64,000 bases of DNA from Saccopteryx bilineata (taxonomy: Eukaryota > Chordata > Mammalia > Chiroptera > Emballonuridae). Under the pieces are notes generated by a model. The model saw only the letters and a list, made by a program, of their open reading frames with translations. It was not told the origin of the DNA and did no database searches. A program made the position numbers and the translations under genes. This document shows positions 23,143 to 35,025 of the stretch, piece by piece (positions within the stretch are counted from its first letter, which is position 1; every line of letters begins with the position of its first letter). The DNA lies in contig NC_089495.1 of assembly GCF_036850765.1 (NCBI RefSeq), positions 202,803,847-202,867,846 on the forward strand, in the 5' to 3' direction.

Positions 23143-23329
23143 GTTTGTTTTCTGTGATTTATTAAGCAGACATTTAATGAATATTGTGATAAGCAACATA
23201 GATAAATATAAGTCCTGGTCTCTCCCCTTTATTTCAAACTAATAAATATGAATTATTCTATCAAAAATAGGTAAAATGTCTCAGGAACCTAGAAACACCT
23301 AAGGAAAGGAGATGAAACTTGAGTTCCAT

Positions 23330-23640
23330 GGCCCTGGCCGGTTGGCTCAGTGATAGAGTGTTGGCCCAGAGTGGTGACATCCTGGGTTCAATTTCCAGTC
23401 AGGATACACAGGAGAAGCGACCATCTACTTCTCCACCTCTCCCCCACCCTCCCCATAGCCATGGCTCAGTTGATTCAAGGGCGTTGGCCCTGGGTGCTGA
23501 GGATGGCTCTGTGGAGCCATCATCTCAAGGCACTAAAAATAGCTCAGTTGAGAGCATCAGACATCAGCTTCAAATGGGCAGAGCATTGGCCCCACATAGG
23601 AGTCACCAGGTGGATTCCGGTCACACATGGAGGATGCTGT
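23330..23640 (+). mobile_element. S3-type tRNA-SINE, old and chimeric at 3' end
   Basis: Diverged S3 head and body. After about 23640 the expected S3 tail is replaced by unrecognised sequence. Confidence 0.75.
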
Positions 23641-24199
23641 GCTGTACCCAAAGAGCACCAGGAAACAGCACAAATTCTAATTGAAGTTGGCCATCACTTT
23701 GGTCAACCCCACTCCATAATCTCCCGACATTCCCTCTGGAGCCCACTTTGACACCACAGTTGGAGGCTGAGACCCAAGCAGGCCTGGAGGATGGACCCTA
23801 GCCATCGGTATAGGAAAAATTCCTTTGGCTAGAAACAGATTCAGTGGGCTATGGGGTACAAGTCATTTTAAAATAATGAGATGCTTCCTTGCTCTTGATT
23901 TAACCTGAAAAAAATTAAACTTTATTGCCCTTTGAAATGTTATTTTTATGTTACCAAGTAGGAGTAATGAAAAGGATTATTCTTCTCTGTTGTATGGTTG
24001 TTGAGACTGTAACAATTGTTTTATAGTCAAATCTCCTACTTTAGAAAAACCCATAGAAAGTATCTCAAACACAGCACATTTGTTTATGTTGGTCAGTAGA
24101 TATATACATGATGGGTGTTTTTCTAATTAAGGTAATTTGAGTATCTTGATACTAATAAGATAATAGTATTTCTTTTTGAAACTGCTTTTTTTTTTTAAG
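23641..24199. other. NCOA6 intron, nothing recognised
   Basis: Unrecognised sequence up to the acceptor of the next exon. Confidence 0.5.
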
Positions 24200-25316
24200 G
24201 TGGTCAAGGAGCTGGTCCTCCTCAAAACCAGATGCAGGTGTCCCATGGGCCACCAAATATGATGCAGCCCAATCTCATGGGAATTCATGGCAACATGAAC
24301 AGCCAGCAGGCTGGTAGTTCTGGGGTTCCTCAGGTGAACCTGGGCAACATGCAAGGCCAGCCCCAGCAGGGCCCACCATCTCAGCTGATGAGCATGCACC
24401 AGCAGATCGTCCCCTCCCAGGGCCAGATGGTCCAGCAACAAGGAAGCTTGAACCCCCAGAACCCTATGATTCTTTCAAGGACTCCGCTTATGCCGCAGGG
24501 CCAGATGATGGTGAACCCTCAGAGCCAAAATCTTGGGCCCTCGCCCCAAAGGATGACCCCACCGAAGCAGATGCTTCCCCAGCAAGGCCCACAAATGATG
24601 GCGCCGCATAACCAGATGATGGGGCCTCAGGGGCAGGTTTTGCTCCAGCAGAACCCAATGATAGAGCAAATCATGACCAATCAGATGCAGGGGAATAAGC
24701 AACAGTTTAACACTCAGAACCAATCCAATGTCATGCCGGGACCAGCACAGATCATGAGGGGACCAACTCCAAACATGCAAGGAAACATGGTACAGTTTAC
24801 GGGACAGATGTCAGGACAGATGCTGCCCCAGCAAGGGCCTGTGAACAACAGTCCTTCTCAGGTTATGGGGATTCAGGGGCAGGTCTTACGGCCACCAGGG
24901 CCCAGCTCACACATGGCCCAGCAGCATGGTGATCCTGCTACTACTGCAAATAATGATGTCAGCTTGTCTCAAATGATGCCTGATGTTAGCATGCAACAAA
25001 CCAACATGGTCCCCCCCCACGTGCAGGCCATGCAGGGAAACAGTGCCTCGGGAAACCACTTCTCAGGCCACGGGATGCCTTTCAATGCACCTTTCAGCGG
25101 AGCACCCAATGGAAATCAAATGTCCTGTGGTCAGAATCCAGGCTTTCCAGTCAATAAGGATGTCACACTAACAAGCCCATTGTTGGTCAACTTACTGCAG
25201 AGTGACATCTCTGCAGGCCATTTTGGGGTAAACAATAAGCAAAATAATACCAATGCAAATAAACCGAAGAAGAAGAAACCTCCTCGGAAGAAGAAAAATA
25301 GTCAGCAAGATCTAAA
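24200..25316 (+). CDS. NCOA6: NCOA6 large exon with LXXLL-1 and basic nuclear signal
   Basis: A 1,117 bp exon runs from phase 1 to phase 2. It encodes a Met/Gln/Pro-rich stretch, then the first nuclear-receptor box LVNLL (25183-25197) in the context TSPLLVNLLQSDIS, then the lysine-rich signal KPKKKKPPRKKKN (about 25261-25300). The LXXLL-1 box is the main contact with liganded receptors (RXR, TR, ER, PPAR) in known biochemistry. Donor AAA/GTAGGT: the donor's own TAG lies in frame, so retention of this intron would end the protein right after DLK. Confidence 0.97.
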
Positions 25317-25501
25317 GTAGGTTTTGATAAGTTTTGCCTCAAATCTTATTTATTTCTGTATGGACTTCTTTTGATGGAAAATTTTAAAACTACATAAAAA
25401 TTTAAAACTAGAGTATAATGAAATTCCCCTGCTTCAACAGTTATCAACTCATGGCCTATCTTTCCTTCATCTGTGCTCTCCCCATTGCCCTCTTGGATTA
25501 T

Positions 25502-25770
25502 TTTTTTTTTTTTTTTTTTTTTTTTTACAGAGACAGAGAGTGAATCAGAGAGAGGGATAGACAGGGACAGACAGACAGGAACGGAGAGAGATGAGAAGCA
25601 TCAATCATTAGTTTTTCATTGTGCATTGCAACACCTTAGGTGTTCATTGATTGCTTTCTCATATGTGCCTTGACCGCGGGCCTTCAGCAGATCGAGTAGC
25701 CTCTTGTTGGAGCCAGCGACCTTGGGTTCAAGCTGGTGAGCTTTTGCTCAAACCAGATGAACCCGTGCTC
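25502..25770 (-). mobile_element. S2-type tRNA-SINE, 5'-truncated
   Basis: Poly(T) and S2 body; head missing. Exact 15 bp duplication GCCCTCTTGGATTAT at 25487-25501 and 25771-25785. Confidence 0.95.
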
Positions 25771-25785
25771 GCCCTCTTGGATTAT

Positions 25786-26596
25786 TTAAAAGCAAATTCA
25801 TTTTAAATGTTTCAGTATGTACTTCTGAAAGAGAAGGGACAAAAAATTTTAAGACCACACAATACCATTAGCATACCTAGAAAAACTAATACTTCCTTCA
25901 TATTCTCAGGTATCCATAGTATTCAAGTTTCCCCGATTATCTCAAATAATTTTTTTTTACAGTTTATTCAGATAAGGATCAAACAAGGTTCATACATTGC
26001 ATTTGACTGATATGTGTCTCTTATGTCTATAGTCTGGGGGGTGGGGAGGCTGCAGCACTCAGAGCCTGAAAAATAGCTGGTGCTGCCACACTACAACTCC
26101 TCAAAGTACTTCCAGCTTATGATGGCTGTCGGGGAGCCAAAGAGGCCAGATCTGTTTTGGGAGTGAAAATTACTTATGGACACTCCCTGCTGTGTCTCAA
26201 ATAGAAATGGTTTTTGTACAGGTGCCCTTCTTTTAAAGGCTCTTTATCATGCCCAGAAGCTTAAAACCTCATGCTAAGATGATTGGACCTTTAAATCAGT
26301 TACAATTTGGTAAAAGGTTCTCCAGGTGAGTTCTTTTGCAAGGTTACAGCAGGAAGGGCAATTAATTTATATTTCACTTCCTGAAATTAAGTGTTAGTTT
26401 AAGTCATGTTTTTGGCTCTGATAGAATAGTTCCAGAAAGAATATTGATTAAACTGAATTTTCTGCCTTTAATTTTAAAACTGGAATTTGGAGACGTTAAC
26501 TAACAAGGAATAGTGACAAATGAATGTGAAATGGACTGACATAAATTGCTAGAACTATAGCAAAGAATAGGGGAGTTTTAGTTAAGCATAAATGTC
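25786..26596. other. NCOA6 intron, nothing recognised
   Basis: AT-rich intronic sequence without a recognised element. Confidence 0.5.
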
Positions 26597-26610
26597 CAAA
26601 ACAGAACCAA

Positions 26611-26670
26611 GCCTGACCTGTGGTTGTGCAGTGGATAAAGCATTGACCTGAAACGCTGAGGTTGCCAGTT
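26611..26670 (+). mobile_element. S1-type SINE head only (3'-truncated)
   Basis: Only the first ~60 bases of S1 (GCCTGACCTGTGGTTGTGCA onward, through box B). Flanked by CAAAACAGAACCA at 26597-26609 and 26671-26683. No tail. Confidence 0.88.
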
Positions 26671-26788
26671 CAAAACAGAACCAGTTACCAGCCTCCCCAT
26701 AATATTTCTTTGGTTGTACTCTTAATATATCATGCTCACATGCTGCTTCTTAAATCTTATCAATCAAAAGCCAATAATTGTATATTTC

Positions 26789-26830
26789 TTTTTTTTTTTT
26801 TTTTTTTTTTTTTGGTGCCGTGACTCGGAT
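26789..26830 (-). pseudogene. tRNA-His 3'-fragment retropseudogene with poly(A)
   Basis: On the minus strand: 18 bases ATCCGAGTCACGGCACCA, identical to the 3' end of mature tRNA-His(GTG) including the post-transcriptional CCA, followed by 24 A. Exact 14 bp duplication AATAATTGTATATT at 26773-26786 and 26832-26845. The upstream tRNA bases do not continue. Confidence 0.9.
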
Positions 26831-26845
26831 AAATAATTGTATATT

Positions 26846-28180
26846 AACTACCTGTACTTTCCTGAATTCAGACTCAATAAGTCCTTTAATTATATAATTT
26901 TTTCAGTAGATCTAAGTTGAATTCTTGACTGCTATCACCCTGTGGGAATAATATTATTTGTGGTGATAATTATTCTTGCCAGCCATCTAGGAGTCAAGTT
27001 GCAAGGTTATTCAGTTGCCTTTGGTATGCATTTTTGCTGTCTTCAGCAGCCCTGAGAGAGATTGCTTCCTTCTTGGGGCTACAGATTATGAAGGGACCTC
27101 CCATGGCATCGCTCCTAGGAAAGGGAGACTCGGTTTAATGGGAACAGCACCTGTTCCCAGCCCTTCTGCCAGCTCACTTGTGGAACCTTCGGCCTGTCTC
27201 TTACACCTCCCTAGTCCTTTGTTTTCTTATCCGTAATATGAGGTGCCTGGACTAGAGAGCTGAGATTGGTGGGTTTTTTTGACAATACAGTTCTTTGAAA
27301 GTAAAGAATACTATAGAATCCTTGCCTATAATTTCAAGTAAGAGAGAAGTCATCATATAAGGAACAAATAGATACAGGCATCTATCTGGGTATGCGAAGA
27401 ACTTGCTTCAGGTTCTAAATTTCCATGTCCTGTGGCTTTTTAAACGGATTAAAGATAAGGCTAGAAACCACACGCAATACAATGAGATAAAATAGTGACC
27501 AAGATTAGGGCAAAGCCACCTGAAGGGAGGAAGGAAAGGTGCAGCTAGGGGTAAGATTACAAACAAAATGAGAGATGCGACCACCTGGGTCCTTTGGGAA
27601 CATGGATGTTAGTAGATAGCATTTGTGTCATTTCTTTCACACTAAAAATTTTCAACTACACCCAAGTAAAAATGAAAGCATCCCAAAGTCAATGAGAATG
27701 TCTGCAAATGCTCATTCTGAAGCAAAATGAATTAGCTTTGTGATGGTGTTCTCCATCTTTCTGTGTTCCGAATACCATTTTCACCAGCAACTTACAACTT
27801 CTTGCCGGGTCTTATAAATTATGAGAGCCACCACTGTAATATTCACAAAAAAAGAGGTAGCCTGGACTCTAGCTGAATTTGATATCCCAGAGACAGTGTG
27901 GTTTCATAGGAATAGTACTTTAAATGTTGATAGCCCAAACTGTGATCAAGTCTCAAAACATCTAAAAGGTGAATGATTACATGAAATTCATTATTTCAGA
28001 AATTTGTAGAAAGCACTTTGAGTAAATAGCTATGCTACTAGATTAAGTAGATTTTAAAATATAATGAAATTGCCAGATTATTTTTATGCCAAATATTAAA
28101 TATTTTATCGGACTAGAGAGATGTAAATAATGGGATGATCACACAAACAGATTTTAGTTCTTCAGAAATAAACTGAGGGT
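26846..28180. other. NCOA6 intron, nothing recognised
   Basis: No exon, young SINE or RNA seen in 1.3 kb. Confidence 0.5.
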
Positions 28181-28181
28181 T

Positions 28182-28375
28182 GCCGGCCTGTGGTGGCTCA
28201 GTGGATAGAGCGTCGATCTGGAACGCTGAAGTCGGTGGTTCGAAACCCTGGGCTTGCCCGGTCAAGGCACGTACAGGAAGCAACAAGCAAGCAGTGAACA
28301 ACTAAAGTGAAACAAGTATGAGTTGAGACTTCTCACTTCCCCCTCTCTCTGTAAAATCAATAAATCTTAAAAAGA
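28182..28375 (+). mobile_element. S1-like tRNA-SINE variant
   Basis: Head GGCCTGTGGTGGCTCAGTGG, box B GGTTCGAAACC, then an ACAACTAAAGTGAAACAAGT segment. Ends 60 bp before the exon at 28443. Confidence 0.82.
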
Positions 28376-28442
28376 AAAGTGAAGTTAAGCTAGTTTCTTA
28401 TATGAACTGTACAGTTTACTCAAATGTGTGATTTCTTTTCAG

Positions 28443-28564
28443 CACCCCAGATACTCGCCCCGCTGGTCTAGAGGAGGCCGATCAGCAGCCATTGCCTGGA
28501 GAACAAGGAATTAACTTGGACAACTCAGGCCCTAAACTGCCAGAATTTTCAAACCGACCACCAG
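28443..28564 (+). CDS. NCOA6: NCOA6 coding exon (TPDTRPAGLEEAD...)
   Basis: A 122 bp exon (phase 2 in, phase 1 out) encodes TPDTRPAGLEEADQQPLPGE and then QGINLDNSGPKLPEFSNRPPG. Acceptor TTCTTTTCAG, donor CCAG/GTGATA. The split Asn codon joins exactly to the AA left at 25316. Confidence 0.95.
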
Positions 28565-29089
28565 GTGATAAAATGTTAAATACTATATGCTTCTCATCAT
28601 TTATACAGCATTACAAGACTTCTCTTCAAGGAAACAATGGTATATTTTGTCTCCTGACTACACTAGCAGTTTAATGTGTCTGGTATTTGGAAACTTTGTC
28701 TTGATAGTAAGTAAAAATTTCAAATATAATTTCTAAAGGCACATAGACTCTATGTTCAGATTAGCTTTTAAATCCTCATAAGCTCAGACTGAAATGTCAA
28801 GGTTCCTGTTGGTACCACTATGACCCTGCCTGCCTGCGACTCTCCTGCAGCCTTTCCTACTGGGCTTTCTCAGAGCAGAGAACTGCCAGGCTTTAAAATA
28901 AGCTTATTTAATAGAAGTTTTATTATGAATCTTTAGATAGAAAAAAAACATGTAAAGAGTAATTTAAAAAAACACTGTGTACCACCTACCTTGATAATAA
29001 TTAGGACAATACTGTTGAAGCCCCCTTTGTTGTACCCCTCTCTGGTTACAAAATAATATTACCTTCTAAATGTTGAAAAGGGAAAAAAT

Positions 29090-29262
29090 TCGCCCTGGCC
29101 GAATGGCTCAGTTGATTAGAGCATCATCCCAAAGCAACCGAGGTTGCCAGTTCGATCCCTGGTCAGGGCACATACAGGAACAGCCCAGTGTTTCTGTCTG
29201 TCTGTCTCTCTCTCCCTCTTCCTCTCTCGCTAAAATCAATAATAAAAAATTTAAAGAAAAAA
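29090..29262 (+). mobile_element. S4-type tRNA-SINE
   Basis: GCCCTGGCCGAATGGCTCAG head with GTTGATTAGAGCATCATCCC and box B AGTTCGATCCC. Flanked by A/G-rich GGGAAAA repeats. Confidence 0.85.
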
Positions 29263-29547
29263 AGGGAAAAGTTTCCAAAATTCATTTATTCCAACCTAGG
29301 TATTATAGAACCAAGGCCAGCTGTATCTCTGTACCTGAGCAGTGATTTGTAACCTCACTCCCTGTGACAGTTGAAAACACACAAGCCTGTCACATTTAGG
29401 ACACACCCCTCTATGTGTACAAAGGGTTATATATTTTTTCTTCCTCACAAGTTATTTCAACTTCTTTTTGGCATATAAGTGGGAGTGGTGTTATTTCAGG
29501 GGTAAACTTTAGTCTACCTTTAATTTACTTATGTTAAAAGTGAATCA

Positions 29548-29888
29548 GCCTGACCAGGCGGTGGTGCAGTGGATAGAGCGTCGGACTGGGATGCGGAAGG
29601 ACCCGGGTTCGAGACCCCAAGGTCACCAGCTTGAGCGCGGGCTCATCTGGCTTGAGAAAAAAAAAAAAAAAGCTCACTGGCTTAGACCCAAAGGTCACTG
29701 GCTCGAGCAAGGGGTTACTTGGTCTGGTGAAGGTCCATGGTCAAGGCACACATGCAAAAGCAATCATTGAACAACTAAGGTGTCACAATGATAAACTGAT
29801 GATTGATGCTTCTCATCTCTCTCTGTTCCTGTCTGTCCCTATCTATCCCTCTCTCTCTCTCTCTCTGTCTCTCTAAAAAACAAAAAAA
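29548..29888 (+). mobile_element. S2-type tRNA-SINE with internal A run
   Basis: Near-consensus S2 but with a 15-base A run at about 29656-29671, where other copies read TTTGAGCAAAAG. Target duplication AAAAGTGAATCA on both sides. Confidence 0.93.
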
Positions 29889-29899
29889 AAAGTGAATCA

Positions 29900-32046
29900 A
29901 AAACAGTCCACCATTATGATGCCAATAGTTTGTGTTATTTGCTACAAACTGGGCACACCCCATTTCCTCATACAGAGTGGCAGCAGCACAGTTGAGACTG
30001 GGAGGTCACCAGTTTGGCGATATGTCTAGAGGGCATTACAAACAGGAAGGTACCTTCTTCCCTTGGACATATCTGAGTTCTTGTTACATGAGTCCAGGGA
30101 TTCGCATGCCTGGCATTATTGCTTCCTTTCTACAGTTTGCCAACTTGGAGCCTACAGGCTGAATTTGGCCTATGTTTTTGAATTGTCATGCAGTGTCTTA
30201 AACCAAACAAAAGTCTGAATTTAAATGTCTTTAGACAGAGCATGTGCTCTGAGATTTGGCTCTGTCCACAGGACTGCTTCTGTCCTACATCAGCCCACTT
30301 CTTCGCTCCCAGCCTGACCGCTAAAGGCATATGAGTTTGCACCCCTTGATTAATAAATTTTGTTCTTACGTTACATGCGCTGTGTGTGTCCTGGCTTTTC
30401 CTCTCCACCCTTCTGTCATGGCAACCCCAGTCTGTCTGATCATAGTGTCCTTTGGATTGCTGCCTCCAGCTTCTGGAACTTTCTAGCAACCCTGCCCTTA
30501 TGTTAGAGAGTCTGCTGTATTATCTGTGCTGCTCTCTTTCATATTTACTGTACTGTCTGGGGGCCTCATTTTAAAAATACAAGGTATTTGTGTCATGGCC
30601 CTGACATCAAAGGGCTTCTACAGAAATTACAATTTTGTTAGCATGGAAACTTGAGGTAAGCCCATGGAAATGCCATGTTATTGGCTTGATAAGTATAAAG
30701 AAGTTACTTGAGCCTGAAACAAAAAAAAGGTGTTTTTTAAAATCTTCAAAACTGGATTCTGCACATTGTACTCATTGGTGTCATGGAGATCTTTGCCGGA
30801 AGTCATAAATTCACTCTTGAGCACAGGGTCTGGCCCTGTGGATCAGCAGCATTGGTAGCTGTCTGTGAAAATCTTGAGCCAACAATTCTTCCAACTGCCA
30901 GAGCCAACCGTTCTTATTCCTGCAACTATTAAAACTTTCTGGATGTATTTTGCACACAACAGTGGAATAAATCTAGTTTATAAAATTGTATACCAGTGAT
31001 ATGCCCATTTTTTCCTACTAAACCACCTCTGTTCTTGGTTAATGATCTTTTCATCCTTTCTGATCATGTAAGGTTTCGGTTCTAAATGCCAGGTAAAATC
31101 TTCACAAAAGAAAGAATCATTTGAGATGTTGCCTTCTGCAAATCTATCGGGCATGGTCCTTCAGAGTTATTTACTCGAAATAATTTTTTTATTCTTGAAG
31201 GCTGTGCTTCTGGTTTACTTATCTTCCAATTGTGGATTCATAGGAAATAAAATTTAACATGTAAGAAAGTAAATTAAAATTAATATCCATTTAAACAAAT
31301 GTTGTGCCCTCATTTTATTTTCAATGTATGTATCAACTTCTGTTAGCTCCAACTATGTATTAAACTGAGTTGCATTGGATGGGCTGTTTAATTCAGTTGG
31401 GTTCCCCCAGAGCGTTGAACCTGAGGGGTGCAGCATGCTCTCTGAAGCCAGTGGATTGGAGTAATTTTACATTCCTCTTTTTTAAGGAATTGAATCCTAT
31501 AATGCTATATTTTACTTCCATTGAAAGAGTTAAAAGGCTATCTTCGATGTTGGCGTTTTCAATAGAACCAAATCTTAAAAATAATTTGTGCTAACAGAAA
31601 AAGTGAATCCTAATTGCTTTACTTCATTCACAAGTGCAGTGAAATATTTATGCCTGCATGAGACCCCAGTACTGGGTGGTCAGCTCCTTGCTCCTGATGG
31701 TGTTTTTCTCGTTTCATCTAAGCATTTGGCTGGTACAAACTCAGTCACTTGCAGCACATAGCACAGAATGTCAGTCTGTCAGTCTTAGCATAGTCGTGCC
31801 TCCCTGACACCCTACAGACTGAAGAGCTCAATTCCATGATGCTTTGCTTTTTGCTTCCTTAAGCAGTGTGCCCTTTGCTTATGTCAGGGAGTGAGGGGCT
31901 GCCCCTGCGCCCCGGGAGCGGGCGTGCCCGAGCTGTTTGTGCACAGTCTGTGCCGCCTAAATGAGGATTGCTTGGCTGTACTCTACAGGTAGCAAAGCTT
32001 TTCTTGCTCAGAATCTAACTTCCCTGATTTTGGGGGCTTGTTTTAG
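29900..32046. other. NCOA6 intron, nothing recognised
   Basis: 2.1 kb with no young SINE. A stretch at about 30130-30280 (GCCAACTTGGAGCCTACAGG and on) may be an old hAT relic, but I cannot assign it. Confidence 0.45.
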
Positions 32047-35025
32047 GTTATCCTTCTCAGCCAGTTGAACAGAGGCCGCTTCAGCAGATGCCTCCCCAGC
32101 TCATGCAGCATGTGGCACCCCCGCCACAGCCGCCACAGCCGCCACAGCCACCGCCACAGCTGCCACCAGCGCCGCAGCCGCCGCCGCCGCCTCCCAGTCA
32201 GCCGCAGTCGCAGCAGCAGCAGCAGCAGATGATGATGATGCTCATGATGCAGCAGGACCCCAAATCAGTTAGGCTTCCCGTCCCCCAGAACGTCCACCCC
32301 CCGAGAGGCCCGCTGAACCCAGATGCCCAGAGGATGCCCGTGCAGCAGAGCGGCAGTATGCCTGTCATGGTCAGTTTGCAAGGACCTGCCTCCGTGCCGC
32401 CATCACCTGACAAACAGAGAATGCCAATGCCTGTGAATACTCCTTTGGGAAGCAATTCCAGGAAAATAGTGTACCAGGAAAACCCACAGAATCCTTCTAG
32501 CTCACCACTGGGAGATATGTCCACACTTCCTGAAGCGAGTAGCAGTGAAGCACCATCTGTTTCAGGAGGCCCAAATAACATGCCTTCCCATTTAGTAGTT
32601 TCCCAGAATCAGTTAATGATGACAGTCCCCAAACCTGGACCATCACCTCTTCCGGCAGCTCAGGGTGCAACTCCGCAGCAACCCCCTATAAATTCCCTGC
32701 CTAGCTCTCATGGCCACCACTTTCCGAATGTGGCTGTTCCCACCCAAACATCCAGGCCTAAAACACCAAACAGAGCCAGCCCCAGACCCTATTACCCGCA
32801 AACACCCAACAACCGCCCTCCCAGCACAGAACCTTCAGAAATCAGTCTATCGCCAGAAAGACTCAATGCCTCTATAGCAGGACTGTTTCCCCCACAGATT
32901 AATATTCCTTTACCTCCTAGGCCAAATTTAAACAGGGGTTTTGATCAACAGGGCCTCAATCCAACAACTTTGAAGGCCATTGGGCAGGCACCTTCAAATC
33001 TTACCATGAATAATCCTTCCAACTTTGCTGCCCCACAAACTCACAAATTAGATTCTGTGGTGGTCAATTCTGGAAAGCAGCCCAATTCTGGAGCAACAAA
33101 ACGGGCAAGCCCAAGCAACAGTCGGAGGTCTAGTCCTGGGTCCAGTAGGAAAACCACTCCAAGTCCTGGGAGACAAAATTCAAAGGCCCCTAAACTTACC
33201 CTGGCCCCTCAGACAAATACAGCCCTGTTGCAGAATGTGGAGTTGCCAAGAAATGTATTGGTCAGTCCCACTCCTTTGGCCAATCCCCCGGCACCTGGGA
33301 ACTTTCCCAACAACAGCGGACTGAGTCCTCAGAATCCTGCCATGCCTGTGGCTGCTGTGGGGGGCGCTCTCGAGGACAACAAGGAGGGCTTGGCTGTCCC
33401 TCAGGACAGCGACTGCCAAAATTCCCAGGGTAGGAAGGAGCAGGTAAATGTCGAGCTAAAAGTAGTACCTGCCCAAGAAGTTAAACTGGTTGCCCCTGAA
33501 GATCAATCCAAAAAGGACGGGCAACCTTCGGAGTCTAACAAACTTCCCACTGTCGAAGAGAACAAAAATTTGGTGTCTCCTGCTATGAGGGAAGCACCAA
33601 CATCACTAAGTCAACTTCTTGACAACTCTGGAGCTCCTAATGTAACCATTAAACCCCCTGGGCTTACAGATGTGGAAGTAACACCCCCAGTAGTTTCTGG
33701 GGAGGACCTGAAAAAAGCATCTGTCATTCCCACACTGCAGGATCCGTCTTCTAAAGAACCCTCAACTTCCCTAAATTTACCTCACAGTAATGAGCCGTAT
33801 TCAAACCTTGTGCATCCAGAATTGAGTGAGGTCAGTTCTAATGTTGCACCAAGCATCCCTCCAGTAATCTCAAGACCTGTCAGCTCTTCCTCCATTTCTG
33901 CTCCTTTGCCCCCAAATCAGATAACTGTTTTCGTAACTTCCAACCCCATCACAACCTCAGCTAACACATCAGCAGCTCTGCCAACTCACCTGCAATCTGC
34001 ACTAATGTCAACAGTCGTCACAATGCCCAACGTGGGCAGCAAGGTTATGGTTTCTGAGGGACAGTCCGCTGCTCAGTCGAACGCCCGGCCTCAGTTCATT
34101 ACACCTGTCTTTATCAATTCATCCTCAATAATTCAGGTTATGAAAGGATCACAGCCAAGCACAATTCCTGCAGCTCCACTGACAACCAGCTCTGGCTTGA
34201 TGCCTCCCTCCGTTGCAGTCGTTGGCTCTTTACACATACCTCAGAACATAAAGTTTTCTTCTGCTCCTGTACCGCCTAATGCTCCCTCCAGTAGTCCTGC
34301 TCCAAACATACACACAGGTCGGCCCTTGGTCCTTAACTCACGAGCCACCACTGTTCAGCTTCCTTCCCCGCCTTGTACAGCTTCTCCAGTTGTCCCTCCT
34401 CACCCCCCCGTCCAGCAAGTGAAAGAACTGAATCCAGATGAGGCTAGTCCTCAGGTGAGTGCCTCAGCAGATCATAGCACTCTGCCCTCTTCACAGTCAA
34501 CGACAATGGTTTCTCCCCTTTTGACCAATAGTCCAGGTTCCTCTGCCAACCGGCGAAGCCCAGTTTCATCTAGTAAGGGCAAAGGAAAAGTGGACAAAAT
34601 CGGCCAGATTTTGCTGACCAAGGCATGTAAGAAAGTCACAGGCTCTCTTGAGAAAGGGGAAGAGCAACATGGTGCAGATGGAGAGACTGAAGCCCATGGG
34701 CTAGAGACCACAGCTCCAGGGCTCGTGGGAACAGAGCAGTTACCCACAGAGCTGGACAGTAAGACCCCAACGCCCCCAGCACCCACTCTGCTAAAAATGA
34801 CCTCTAGCCCAGCGGGCTCGGGCTCCACCTCAGCAGGACCCAGCTTACCGGGCAGTACGCTCCCCACCAGTGTACACTCAATTGTAACCACTCTGGTACC
34901 CTCTGAGCTCATCTCCATGGCGCCGACCACAAAAAACAATCATGTTGGCATAGCATCCGACCCACTTGCAGGTGGCCTAGTGGAGGAGAAGGTGGGATCC
35001 CATCCAGAGCTACTACCCAGCATAG
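32047..35025 (+). CDS. NCOA6: NCOA6 giant exon with LXXLL-2
   Basis: A 2,979 bp exon encodes nearly half the protein (about 993 residues, phase 1 to phase 1). It starts with YPSQPVEQRPLQQMPPQLMQ, then a Pro/Gln/Met low-complexity block (about 32121-32250). Next come Ser/Pro-rich regions including RASPSNSRRSSPGSSRKTTP, the second receptor box LSQLL (33606-33620), and a Ser/Thr/Leu-rich C-terminal half ending in HPELLPSI. Acceptor TTTTAG, donor ATAG/GTATGT. There is no stop or frameshift over the whole length, which supports strong constraint. LXXLL-2 is known to have narrower receptor specificity than LXXLL-1. Confidence 0.97.
32121..32159 (+). repeat. Coding CCGCCACAG minisatellite (Pro-Pro-Gln)
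   Basis: Three exact nine-base units and further imperfect ones in the giant exon, followed by CCG and CAG runs (to about 32228). Confidence 0.9.

Noticed and set aside
32198..32581. Antisense frames across NCOA6 exons (32198-32581, 34472-34939, 24127-24441, 24475-24780)
   Set aside because: Shadows of the real sense exons; no own splice sites, start context or recognised similarity.
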